A DNA stretch of 64,000 bases from Candidatus Sumerlaeota bacterium. Its GTDB lineage: Bacteria > Sumerlaeota > Sumerlaeia > Sumerlaeales > Sumerlaeaceae. Both the position numbers and the translations under genes were made by a program. The first letter of the stretch is position 1, and each line of letters opens with the position of its first letter. The notes beneath the pieces were generated by a model. That model was not told the DNA's origin. It saw only the letters and a list, made by a program, of their open reading frames with translations, and made no database searches. Location: assembly GCA_026398535.1 (NCBI GenBank), contig JAPLSQ010000009.1, positions 29,804 through 93,803 on the forward strand, given 5' to 3'. Below are positions 15,801 through 24,233 of the stretch, one piece after another.

Positions 15801-17036
15801 CTACCGAATATCCTTCAGTCCTGCGGCCAGAATCGCACGGATTTCGAACCGATGCCCCTTGCTGGCCGGGGCTTTCTCTTTCAAGAGCGTAATCTGAATC
15901 TGGTGACGTCCGGGCGTCAAGTCATGCCCAATGGATCGAAAGGCGGTATAGCCGCCCCATGACATGGGGAACCAGGCATCCAATTTTTCCGGCGCGCCCC
16001 CATCCACCCGCACTTCGGCCATGCACAAGTCTGCCTTCTGGGAGTAATAGAGCATCGTGAGCGCGGCGCCTTCGACCTCCAACTCCATCGTCGAGCCGGG
16101 TTTGTCGGCCACCCAGCATTTGCCAAACGTTTTGGGCGGGGGCGTGGGATCACTCACCTGCCATCCCTGATTCCGAGCCGGTTTCAAGTTGGCGCCATCC
16201 CACCAGGCCGTGCGCGCATAGATGTCGCTGATCAGCGGCTTGGGCAAGGGCTTGATCGCCGGGAGATTTTTAGCTTCAAAGAGGTGCGCCAGCGTCTGTT
16301 TCAGATATCCCGTGACGAACTCCGCCAGGTACTGATGCCCCAAGTCGTTGGGATGCACATGGTCCCCCGCGATATCGGACCACTTTATGCGTCCAGCCTG
16401 TATTTCCGGCCAGAGGGCGTCGCGATAACTGATGATCGGCAGCCCGTAGTAACGCCCAATGAGGTCATGGAAAGGCTGCGTATTCATTCCATCCTGATGC
16501 ATGGTGCAAAGCATCAGTGCAGCGGGTTGGTTGGGGAGAGCCAAAATCTGGCGCACCAGTCCTTCCATTGTTTCCATGGCGCCGGATGTGCAATTGTCGT
16601 TGACCGCAAACTCGATGACCACGAAATCGGGTTTATGGCAGAGCAGATCGCGCTGGACGCGATGGGCGCCGATGTTGGAGCCGGTGGCGCCCAGCCCGGC
16701 ATTGACGAAAGTGAGTTTGCTCTTTGGGAAGGTGGCAGTCCACCAGGCGGCAACGCGGTTAGCCCATCGTTTGTCCACACTGCTGGCCACCCCTCCCTCA
16801 GTGATCGAGCCCCCGACCACGCCCAGGGTTAGGGGCTCGCCCCGCAGCGCCTTTTCCATGACGCGATCCAGACGGGCTGTGTCACCCGGGTAAGCGACCG
16901 AACGCACGATGAGCTCGCTTGTCGCCACTGGGGAGGTTCCACTTGTGAGCTCCGTGCAATTTCCTGCCATGGCGGTGGCAAGGATCAGAAGTGCCCAGAC
17001 ATAGGAAAGAAAAAAAACAGCACGATGACGCGTCAT
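15801..17036 (-). CDS. Secreted SGNH/GDSL-type hydrolase with C-terminal accessory domain
   Basis: 411 residues with a signal peptide (FFLSYVWALLILATAMAGNC). SGNH blocks are in order: the nucleophile S77 in GGSITEG, the block II Gly in NAGLGATGS, the block III Asn in VNDN, and the catalytic Asp-His in GDHVHPND. Residues about 285-405 form an extra beta-rich domain. Such enzymes remove acetyl or other ester groups from polysaccharides. It lies 62 bp downstream of the GH42-like gene on the same strand, so the pair would de-esterify and cleave the same glycan. AAAGGG lies nine bases before the ATG. Confidence 0.85.
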   Translation of the reverse strand: MTRHRAVFFLSYVWALLILATAMAGNCTELTSGTSPVATSELIVRSVAYPGDTARLDRVMEKALRGEPLTLGVVGGSITEGGVASSVDKRWANRVAAWWTATFPKSKLTFVNAGLGATGSNIGAHRVQRDLLCHKPDFVVIEFAVNDNCTSGAMETMEGLVRQILALPNQPAALMLCTMHQDGMNTQPFHDLIGRYYGLPIISYRDALWPEIQAGRIKWSDIAGDHVHPNDLGHQYLAEFVTGYLKQTLAHLFEAKNLPAIKPLPKPLISDIYARTAWWDGANLKPARNQGWQVSDPTPPPKTFGKCWVADKPGSTMELEVEGAALTMLYYSQKADLCMAEVRVDGGAPEKLDAWFPMSWGGYTAFRSIGHDLTPGRHQIQITLLKEKAPASKGHRFEIRAILAAGLKDIR

Positions 17037-17098
17037 GATTCGAACCCTTTCTGGAGGATCTATCCTTCATTCATAACCGTGTGAATTTCCTCCTCCGA

Positions 17099-19351
17099 TC
17101 AAGACGGGGGGAAGTAGATCACGGCAGCCCCGAGGGGGGCGAGAGTCCCTTTGACTTTACCTTTTCCGGCGGACTTCCACGTCGGCTGGTCCGGAGAGAG
17201 CAACTCACGCGGTTGAGAGGCCCGGTCGAAGGTCAGTTTGAAGGAGGCTTTCTCGCTGCGGTGCTCGTTGACGAGGACGAACAGATCTCCTTCGGAACTG
17301 GAAAGACGGCGGATGATGATCTGGCCTTTGGATGTGTCCAACTTCCAGGGCGCTTTTGGCATGTAAGGCCGGATTAGATCCGCCACGGCCTGATAGCGTT
17401 CGGGGGGCGTATTGGCTGGACGGCAGGTCAGGCCGAGTAGCGTTCCGGTCCAGATGGCTTGGCCCTTGCCGAATTGATTGACCGTGACCACGGGCCGGCC
17501 CTTCTTGTCACGATAAAGGACGCGGGCGGTCGTGGGCCGGACGGGTTGAAGGTACTTGGCCGCGACCAAGGCCGTAGGGGTCTGGTCTTCGGCGCCGAAA
17601 TAGGGGAGGTACTGTTCGGGCAGCCGGCTGGTCGTGTAGCGGTCAAAGAATTCAGACTTATCCGTTCGATCGACATCCATCCATCCCGTCCCGACAACTT
17701 CGGCGGCGGACGCCTTGATACCGAACACTTCCTGGAGGCCGGCGCCCGGCTGTTCCTTAAAAGGAGCGTGTTCCGGCGGCGTGAAGGCCGTCATGCTGTC
17801 GGCGATGATGGTTCCGCCCTGGGCGACAAACTCTTTAATAGCCTTGGCCACCGAGTCGCGGATGCACATCGAAAAGGGGAGGTAAACCACGGAATACTTT
17901 TTGAGCGTGCCATCCACAAGGCCGATCTCGTCGATATAATCGCAGCCCATGCCTTCCTCGCGCAGGGCCTTGAAAAAGCCGTATTGATTTTTAGCGTACC
18001 ATTCCGACATCAGGAAATATTGCGAGCGGCGGTGCAGATAAATCGCTGCGTCGATCGAGTCAAGCATGGCCACATGGGTGTCGGCCGGCCACATGCCGTA
18101 AAGGAGGTCATTGTTTTTCCTGATCATGGCGCCAACCTTGGCCATGGCCTCAGAGCGGTCGCTGGGGCTGCCGTCCAGTTCGCGCAGGCTCCAGGCTCCC
18201 GCGTTTGGCCCCTCCCTCAACGGATTCCAAAGCCAGAAGAGATAACCCTTGGATCCCTCGCCCAAGTGGGCCAGACAGGTTCCGACCATTTCCTCCGCCG
18301 TGGGCGTATATATGCGGAAACTTTCGCCAAGTTCCTGGCCCGCGAGAAATTCTCCAGTGTAGGTGACACCGCGTTCGCGCGCGGAATTGTAGCACTTGCG
18401 CACGTTGGCCGCCTGAGCCGGCAGCACGTCGGCCGGCATGTCTGCCATTTCCAAGTGCCACATGGTCTCCATCTGCATGCTGGGCACGTCCACCGTGTCC
18501 GCCAGCCACCACATGCTTCGGCCGTTCTCCACCACTTGGTTGTGCAGGATGTCGGGCGGCGTGGAACTGACCGGGTGGACGGGGTCGGATTCGCGGACCA
18601 TGTTGGTAATCCACAGGTTCTGTTCGGCTACGGCATAGCAGGTAAAGGTCAGCCAGTCGTTATAGGCCTGATAGTTGTTCCAGGCTCCCTTGCCCGGGTC
18701 GTTGGTGGCATAAGCGGTGGCAAAGGAGGGCATGCCGGTCAGGCGACGGAATTCATCTTCCGAGGTGTAGCGCGTCTTGAGCCAATTCCGGTAAAGGGCC
18801 AGCGTACTCGTGGTCGGCTCAACCTTCCAGCCGCGCGAGGGCTCGATGTCCATCGTCCACATCAACAGGGCTGGCTCGTTCCTGAAGTGGGCCACTATTT
18901 TCTGAATGTGCTCTTTATAGGTCTGGCGCACGGCGGGGTCGTCGGATTTGCCATTGACCCAGCCGGGGATCTGGGGAAAGGCCGGCGTAATCTTTATCTT
19001 GTATTGTTCCGCCGCCTTGAAACAAACATCGTATTTGGTGAAATCCAGTGGGGTTCCGGGAGGCATGGTCCAAAGGGCCAGGCGGACAAAATTGATATTG
19101 TCCTCTTCGGCCATTTTACGGAAATCTTCCCGGATGGATTCCGGCGTTGAATCCGGATTGATCCAGTATTGCGTTCCGTGCAGGTAACCGGGTTTAAGGT
19201 TAAGAAATGATTTGAGCCGCTCCGGCTGCCCGGGAATCATCCGATCTTTGAGGGGCCTTTGATCTTCCTGGGCCGCCAAGGCTTTGTCTGTCGGGACCGC
19301 TGCGCAACAAAACCCGCAGAGGACAAGTGCAATGATAAATCGCAATGACAT
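17099..19351 (-). CDS. Secreted GH42-like beta-galactosidase-type hydrolase (second copy)
   Basis: 750 residues from ATG at 19351, which has a strong AAGGAG site, followed by a signal peptide (LRFIIALVLCGFCCAAVP). The architecture is the same as the protein at 2660-4957: a TIM barrel with MWTMDIEPS (E170, likely acid/base) and TYTGEFLAG (E334, likely nucleophile), a GH42-type middle domain (VAQGGTIIADSMTAF) and a C-terminal beta domain. The two are similar along the whole length, more than half identical by eye over the barrel, yet too diverged at DNA level for a recent duplication. This copy may have arrived with the block 11281-19979 from a related genome. It is followed by an SGNH esterase. 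Confidence 0.82.
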   Translation of the reverse strand: MSLRFIIALVLCGFCCAAVPTDKALAAQEDQRPLKDRMIPGQPERLKSFLNLKPGYLHGTQYWINPDSTPESIREDFRKMAEEDNINFVRLALWTMPPGTPLDFTKYDVCFKAAEQYKIKITPAFPQIPGWVNGKSDDPAVRQTYKEHIQKIVAHFRNEPALLMWTMDIEPSRGWKVEPTTSTLALYRNWLKTRYTSEDEFRRLTGMPSFATAYATNDPGKGAWNNYQAYNDWLTFTCYAVAEQNLWITNMVRESDPVHPVSSTPPDILHNQVVENGRSMWWLADTVDVPSMQMETMWHLEMADMPADVLPAQAANVRKCYNSARERGVTYTGEFLAGQELGESFRIYTPTAEEMVGTCLAHLGEGSKGYLFWLWNPLREGPNAGAWSLRELDGSPSDRSEAMAKVGAMIRKNNDLLYGMWPADTHVAMLDSIDAAIYLHRRSQYFLMSEWYAKNQYGFFKALREEGMGCDYIDEIGLVDGTLKKYSVVYLPFSMCIRDSVAKAIKEFVAQGGTIIADSMTAFTPPEHAPFKEQPGAGLQEVFGIKASAAEVVGTGWMDVDRTDKSEFFDRYTTSRLPEQYLPYFGAEDQTPTALVAAKYLQPVRPTTARVLYRDKKGRPVVTVNQFGKGQAIWTGTLLGLTCRPANTPPERYQAVADLIRPYMPKAPWKLDTSKGQIIIRRLSSSEGDLFVLVNEHRSEKASFKLTFDRASQPRELLSPDQPTWKSAGKGKVKGTLAPLGAAVIYFPPS

Positions 19352-19556
19352 AATGAAATGACTCCTTCTATGGAATGGCACTAACCCTGAAACAAGCGCA
19401 TAAAAAGCTGCTCATACTAAATAATACTCGAGAGCCGCTGCGCGAGCGGGTGAGCTTTGAAATTGAACGTCACAAAGTTAACCCGACTTTCACAACTGGG
19501 GGTAATGGGCAATGGTAACCCCAGTGTTTACAGTATGAATTTTCAAAAAGTCTGCA

Positions 19557-19979
19557 CTACATGACCACTTTATCCGTGGAGTAGATTTTCGGTGGAGGTT
19601 GAGGGGGAAGCTGCAGTTTGAGCTGTGCCAGCACAACAGCGACGTCGTGGTCAGGCTGTGTGTAGCGGCTCAGGACGATGTGGCGTCCGTCGGTTGTGGG
19701 CAGATGCACGTCAATCATCTGGATCGAGCAGAGCTTGTTGATGATCGCGCCGGGCGTGAGTTCTGCGGCGATGTTGTGTGCCTGGTTGCGCAGCGTGACG
19801 TGAAGGCAGTATGCGAGGAAGCTGATGAAGATGTGCGCTTCGATGCGATTGTCGCGCTGATGCCAGACGGTCGGAATTCCGCGATGCATCAACCACGTAC
19901 GGCCAGCCTTTCCATACTTTTTCGATGCTCTTGAGAAAGTCCTTGAGCGTCGCATGGTCGCTTGTGTTGCCTTGAAGAA
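19557..19979 (-). pseudogene. Remnant of an IS1634/IS4-type transposase
   Basis: The reverse strand shows conserved parts of an IS1634-like transposase: VLQGNTSDHATLKDFLKSIE in one frame, YGKAGRTWLMHRGIPT in another (the usual family motif has D where H stands here), then directly HQRDNRIEAHIFISFLAYC and the C-terminal end LPPQPPPKI. At least one frameshift and a large internal deletion between the second and third parts make it inactive. It is also cut at 19979, where a lacI fragment begins. A short inverted repeat at about 19496-19527 (ACTGGGG/CCCCAGT) may belong to the element's end or be a terminator. Confidence 0.8.
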
Positions 19980-20061
19980 CCTCATCAGACTCGGTCATAC
20001 CCGCATTGCCTGCTTGGGCGGACCAGCCAACTTCCCGCGAACTCGGCAGCATCCTGAGCGC
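19980..20061 (+). repeat. Composite duplicate of lacI-region fragments
   Basis: 19980-20034 matches 10648-10702 inside lacI with a single mismatch, in the same orientation. It is followed directly (sharing one C) by 20034-20061, identical to 11253-11280 downstream of lacI. The copy therefore looks like the lacI region with about 550 bp deleted. It forms the right border of the segment 11281-19979. Confidence 0.9.
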
Positions 20062-20103
20062 AAACAGACAACGCGCTGAAAAACACCCGACATTGATTGT
20101 TAC

Positions 20104-22176
20104 TCAATGTTCTGTCTTGGGGAACTCGGAGGCATATGCTTGGATTCGCGGGTTGGCCTCTCCTGGCATTTTTTCAGCAAGCGTGAGATATTGCTTAGCC
20201 TTCGCTTCATTTTTCATCAGGGAATGATAAGCAGCCAGCACTCGGGCGAGAAGAGGATCGGGCTTTTTCTTTTGAAGAATTTCAACGAGTTCAGCCTCAT
20301 TCATATAGGACTGCCGCAGTTTTACTTTTGCCGGTGATTCCTTGAGACTCGGCGGCAACGTGAGCAGTGACAGGTATTGTGCCGCACATTTCTCGCTCGT
20401 GTATGGCTCGCTGTTGGCTATGGCTGACGTGAAATACAGATGCGCGCGCGCGATGTCGTTGGCTTTCAGGGCCGAGGCGCCGCCGAAATATGAAATTGGC
20501 AACGCCTGTTGTGAGCGCGCTCCCGCCATCTGCCACCGCTCCACTGCTGTATTCTCTACAGTGTCGGCGCGCGACTCCATTTCGGACAACATATGGCTGT
20601 AACGCCGGGCTGCAGCCTCATTGTTAATGCTCAAGGGTGGACGCTTGAAGAGAGCGGACATCATGTTCACAACACGGTAGCGCTCAAGATTGTTATACCC
20701 CAACTCTTCCGCCATTTGCTGCCAATCAGGGAGTGCGGATGTAAGGGACGGGTCGACAGGCAACAAACTGTTGCGCACAATGACGTCGAAAACAGTTTGA
20801 GCGATGAGCGCCTGACCATGGAGATTCGGATGCAGGTGATCGTCGAAAAGATCCCAGCCCGGCGCATTGCCTGAAACTGAAGCAAAAGCACTTTCACAAT
20901 CGGCAAGAAGAGCGTTTTCTATCTGCGCGGCTTGCCGGACAGCCATGTTCAGCGGACGGCTCGCCCGCCATGGCATCGTATCAAGGTCGCGCCCCAGGCG
21001 GTATTGCTCGACAGCGCCGGAGGTCTCCCCCGCCGTATCCAGCGCGCGCGCATATGCGTAATGAGCGGCCGCGTGGCGCGGGGCATCACGCACAAGTTGC
21101 TCGAGAATTGCGCACGCGTCGCGGCTGGAACTCGTGATCATATCTTTGGCCGCAGCAAATTCTGTTTCCCATTTCCTCTGCCGTTCCACAGAAAGGTCTT
21201 TCCCCCATGACGCGACGGGCGCAAAATCACGCTCGTTACTGGCAACTGTGCAAAGAACAACGGGCACGGTGTTCCGGTGCGCTTCGCGCGCAATGGCGCG
21301 CAAGTTTGTGCTCAAACTGCGGCCGGCCGCGGCGCAAAGAGGCCCTTGCGGCTCGATGCTCCGCGAGGCCGCCATAATCTCAATGAGTTGCTCCGGCATG
21401 CCGGACGAGTGCATGCTCACAAGGCGCTGCATCACGAAGATCATCCCTTGGACAATGGCGGATTGCCGGGCCAGGTACGCGAATTTCATGGCCTGTTCGC
21501 CCAGCCCCGCCGACTGGGTGGATGCCATCCCGAAAGCGCCAAAATATTCGTTGTGGCCTGCATACGCCACCACAAGATCAGGTTGGCATTTGTTTATGGC
21601 TTCAATGGCGAGAATCCTGATCGGAAAACTTGCCACCGCGGTCACGCCGAGGTTGATCACTTCGACCTTCCGGCTTGGCATGACATGTCGAAGCATGGAT
21701 TGAAGAAAAGCGCATGAGGTCAGATTTCGCGGATAAGGAAATCCCTCGATTGTCGACTCCCCGAAAAAAAGCACCCTGACAGTGCCGGGAGGTTTGGGCA
21801 GGATGAATTTTTCCTCGTGAACACTGCCGGATTGGAGGTTTTCCGCATGTGACGGGCGGGCAAAAAAGATTGATACGGCTGACGGATTGACTCCCGCAAT
21901 CATGGCCTGCCTGATTTCAGCGGGGGCATTCGCGCGAACAAGCAACGGAGAAATGAACGGGCGGACACCCCCAAATCCCGCCAACCGCAAGCCCAGCTCC
22001 GTCAATCCAATTAGCACAAATGAAAAAAGAACAAGCATCACCTTGTGCCTCCATGCCGCTTGCATGCGCGCACAAGGCGGCAGATTGGGCTGGCGGCACT
22101 GCTTCACAGAGCGCGGCTGATCACCGGATTTGTTCCCAACCACAAAGTGATTTGTCTTCTTTTTAGTTCGCGGCAT
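20104..22176 (-). CDS. Membrane-anchored SGNH-hydrolase-like protein with TPR-like C-terminus
   Basis: 690 residues. A single transmembrane segment at about 47-67 (VMLVLFSFVLIGLTELGLRL) is followed by an exported SGNH-type domain: FFGESTIEGFP with the candidate Ser, NLGVTAVAS, the block III Asn in YAGHNEYFGAF, and DDHLHPNLHG with the Asp-His pair. A helical region sits in the middle (about 350-420) and TPR-like helices at the end. Possible role: acyl transfer or ester removal on an extracellular polymer. The start is uncertain: ATG at 22065 (MQAAWRHKVMLVLF) would drop a basic 37-residue leader, and neither has a clear ribosome site. It is divergent from the GntR gene. Confidence 0.7.
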   Translation of the reverse strand: MPRTKKKTNHFVVGNKSGDQPRSVKQCRQPNLPPCARMQAAWRHKVMLVLFSFVLIGLTELGLRLAGFGGVRPFISPLLVRANAPAEIRQAMIAGVNPSAVSIFFARPSHAENLQSGSVHEEKFILPKPPGTVRVLFFGESTIEGFPYPRNLTSCAFLQSMLRHVMPSRKVEVINLGVTAVASFPIRILAIEAINKCQPDLVVAYAGHNEYFGAFGMASTQSAGLGEQAMKFAYLARQSAIVQGMIFVMQRLVSMHSSGMPEQLIEIMAASRSIEPQGPLCAAAGRSLSTNLRAIAREAHRNTVPVVLCTVASNERDFAPVASWGKDLSVERQRKWETEFAAAKDMITSSSRDACAILEQLVRDAPRHAAAHYAYARALDTAGETSGAVEQYRLGRDLDTMPWRASRPLNMAVRQAAQIENALLADCESAFASVSGNAPGWDLFDDHLHPNLHGQALIAQTVFDVIVRNSLLPVDPSLTSALPDWQQMAEELGYNNLERYRVVNMMSALFKRPPLSINNEAAARRYSHMLSEMESRADTVENTAVERWQMAGARSQQALPISYFGGASALKANDIARAHLYFTSAIANSEPYTSEKCAAQYLSLLTLPPSLKESPAKVKLRQSYMNEAELVEILQKKKPDPLLARVLAAYHSLMKNEAKAKQYLTLAEKMPGEANPRIQAYASEFPKTEH

Positions 22177-22259
22177 CAGTGATACAGTCGCATCAAATAG
22201 TAGTATCTATATGGTCAATGTTTTGTGCTTGCTATTTATTGTTCATGGAGCAACGAATC

Positions 22260-23045
22260 ATGGACATGACAGACAATTCCGCCGATGATCCTGCCCCGCT
22301 TGTATTTCAGAAAAGTGAGAGGATATATCTCGACCATCAGTCGCCCATCCCGTTATACCACCAGCTTGAGAAAGTGATCCTGGACCGTATTTCCCAGGAT
22401 GACATGTTGCATCGCATGATGCCGCCGGAATCCGATCTCGTCGAAATTTTCGGGGTCAGCAAAATAACCGTGAAAAAGTCCCTCGAGGCGCTTGTCAAAC
22501 AGGGGTTGATGGAAAGAAAGCGCGGGTTTGGAACGCGTGTGCTGCGCCAGAAAATCACCGAGGATCTGGCCAAACTGAAAAGTTACACGGAAGAGATGGC
22601 CGAAAAACACCTGACGACAAGCACGCAAGTCCTCAAGGTCGTCGTCACTTATCCGGGCGCTGAAACACGCATCAAGTTGAAAATGAAAGAGAACGAGAAA
22701 GTGCTCAGCGTGAGCCGGTTGCGCGGCACCAGTGAAGCCTTCCCGATTGTCTATCTGCACTCGGATATTCCCGTCAGCTTCGGCATCAGCCCCAAAGAGG
22801 ATTTCAACGGCTCGCTCTACAAACTGATCGAGGAAAAATACCGCATACCCATTATCTACGCCCACCAAGTCATCGAAGCCGCAAAAGCACACGCGGAGGA
22901 AGCGCGGGTGTTACTCATGGAAAAAGGCGGTTGTGTGCTGGTGATGGAGCGCCTGACATACACCATGCGGGAACGCCCGGTTGAACTGGTGCGGGCGGTC
23001 TATAACCCCGACCTTTACAAATATTCCATTCGTCTCAAAAGGTAA
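22260..23045 (+). CDS. GntR-family regulator with UTRA effector domain (HutC type)
   Basis: 261 residues from ATG at 22260, preceded by GGAG at nine bases; earlier in-frame ATGs lack a site. Residues about 20-85 are the winged helix-turn-helix (PLYHQLEKVILDRI, then VSKITVKKSLEALVKQGL, ERKRGFGTRV). The C-terminal UTRA domain (SVSRLRGTSEAFPIVYLHSD to VELVRAVYNPDLYKYSI) would bind a sugar phosphate or similar effector. It is convergent with a sugar ABC permease gene and divergent from the SGNH-TPR gene. It may control either; no operator was identified. Confidence 0.9.
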   Translation: MDMTDNSADDPAPLVFQKSERIYLDHQSPIPLYHQLEKVILDRISQDDMLHRMMPPESDLVEIFGVSKITVKKSLEALVKQGLMERKRGFGTRVLRQKITEDLAKLKSYTEEMAEKHLTTSTQVLKVVVTYPGAETRIKLKMKENEKVLSVSRLRGTSEAFPIVYLHSDIPVSFGISPKEDFNGSLYKLIEEKYRIPIIYAHQVIEAAKAHAEEARVLLMEKGGCVLVMERLTYTMRERPVELVRAVYNPDLYKYSIRLKR

Positions 23046-23140
23046 GCCGGCCCTTCAGCCACCACGGGCATTGTTCTGCTTGATTACTCATTCGGTTGGA
23101 AGATCACCCGATGCGAGACGCCCCGTGTCCGCCTGTTGTG

Positions 23141-24181
23141 TTAGTCGTAATGCACGCGTTTGCCAAACACGTGGTTCTGGATCAGAGTGAGCGCGAGGAT
23201 GATGGCAAAAAGAATGTAGGCGACAGCGGACGCGCAACCAAGCTCGCGAAATCCGAGAAAGCCGGTTCTGAAAAGATAAAAAACCAGTGTTTCGGTGGTG
23301 CGGCCGGGGCCGCCGTTCGGCGTCATGATGTACATCGGCACGAAAACTTTGAATGCCGTGATCAGGGATATTATCAGGATGAAAAAGGTGGTTGGGGAAA
23401 GCAGCGGCCATGTGATGTTGCGGAAACGCTGCCATGGCGACGCGCCGTCGATTTCCGCCGCCTCATAGAAGGCGCAGTCGATGTTCTGCAGACCCGCGAG
23501 AAAAATGACCATGAAGTAACCGATGTCGCGCCATACCGATGTCATGATGACGGCAAACATGGACAACGACGGCCCCGCCAGCAGCGGATGCATGGGGTGC
23601 GGCAAAGGCAGGCCAAGGGCATCCCTGAAAATCATCTCAAAGATGCCGCGTGATTCATTGAGCCAGCCAAGCATGGGGAGACCGGCCGAGTGCAGAAGAT
23701 AGTTGGCCAGCCCGAAGTTTTCATTGAACACATAGCGGAAAACGATGGAAACGGCCACCCAGGTTGTCACAAAAGGCAGGAAGTACACCGTGCGGAAGGC
23801 GTTGCGCCCCCGCAATTTCGTGCTCATTGTCATCGCCACCACAAGCGCGCAGACCAGGGTCAGCGGCACGCTGTAGACAACGTAGTTCACCGTGTTGTAA
23901 AGAACCTGGTGAAAATCGGGATCCTTCAACGCCCGCCCATAGTTTGCCAGTCCCACCCATCCCACTGTGCTCAAGCGCGACGCGCCCGTCCAGTTCGTGA
24001 ACGAAACAAGTATCGAAAACAGAACGGGGAAGAACCAGAAGACCGTGAGCACCGCGCCCGCCGGCAGTAGATACAAATAGGCTTCAACGTTCTCGCGCAA
24101 TCGCGGATGCCGGACATAACGCACCATGGAGAGCATGACGCCCCACACGGCAACCGCTGCGATTATCGCCATCGTGTTCAC
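23141..24181 (-). CDS. Sugar ABC transporter permease (MalF/UgpA type)
   Basis: 346 residues, GTG start (ATG three codons later is an alternative). It is a multi-span inner-membrane permease with the EAA loop that docks the ATPase (YEAAEIDGASPWQRFRNITW) and the family ending SVAYI/ILFAIILAL. It would form a heterodimer with a MalG-type permease to import an oligosaccharide. No partner permease, binding protein or ATPase gene lies in the window, so it either works with components encoded elsewhere or is a leftover of a broken transporter operon. It ends 95 bp from the GntR gene, which points the other way. Confidence 0.88.
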   Translation of the reverse strand: MNTMAIIAAVAVWGVMLSMVRYVRHPRLRENVEAYLYLLPAGAVLTVFWFFPVLFSILVSFTNWTGASRLSTVGWVGLANYGRALKDPDFHQVLYNTVNYVVYSVPLTLVCALVVAMTMSTKLRGRNAFRTVYFLPFVTTWVAVSIVFRYVFNENFGLANYLLHSAGLPMLGWLNESRGIFEMIFRDALGLPLPHPMHPLLAGPSLSMFAVIMTSVWRDIGYFMVIFLAGLQNIDCAFYEAAEIDGASPWQRFRNITWPLLSPTTFFILIISLITAFKVFVPMYIMTPNGGPGRTTETLVFYLFRTGFLGFRELGCASAVAYILFAIILALTLIQNHVFGKRVHYD

Positions 24182-24233
24182 GATGACCGTGGATAGGCTG
24201 ATCCAGGTTTGCGATCAAGAGAAAAAAAACGCG

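Noticed and set aside
17459..19150. Long open frame of 563 codons on the plus strand
   Set aside because: It lies entirely antisense to the GH42-like gene, has no recognisable domain and is rich in His, Arg and Gly as expected for the mirror of a GC-rich gene.
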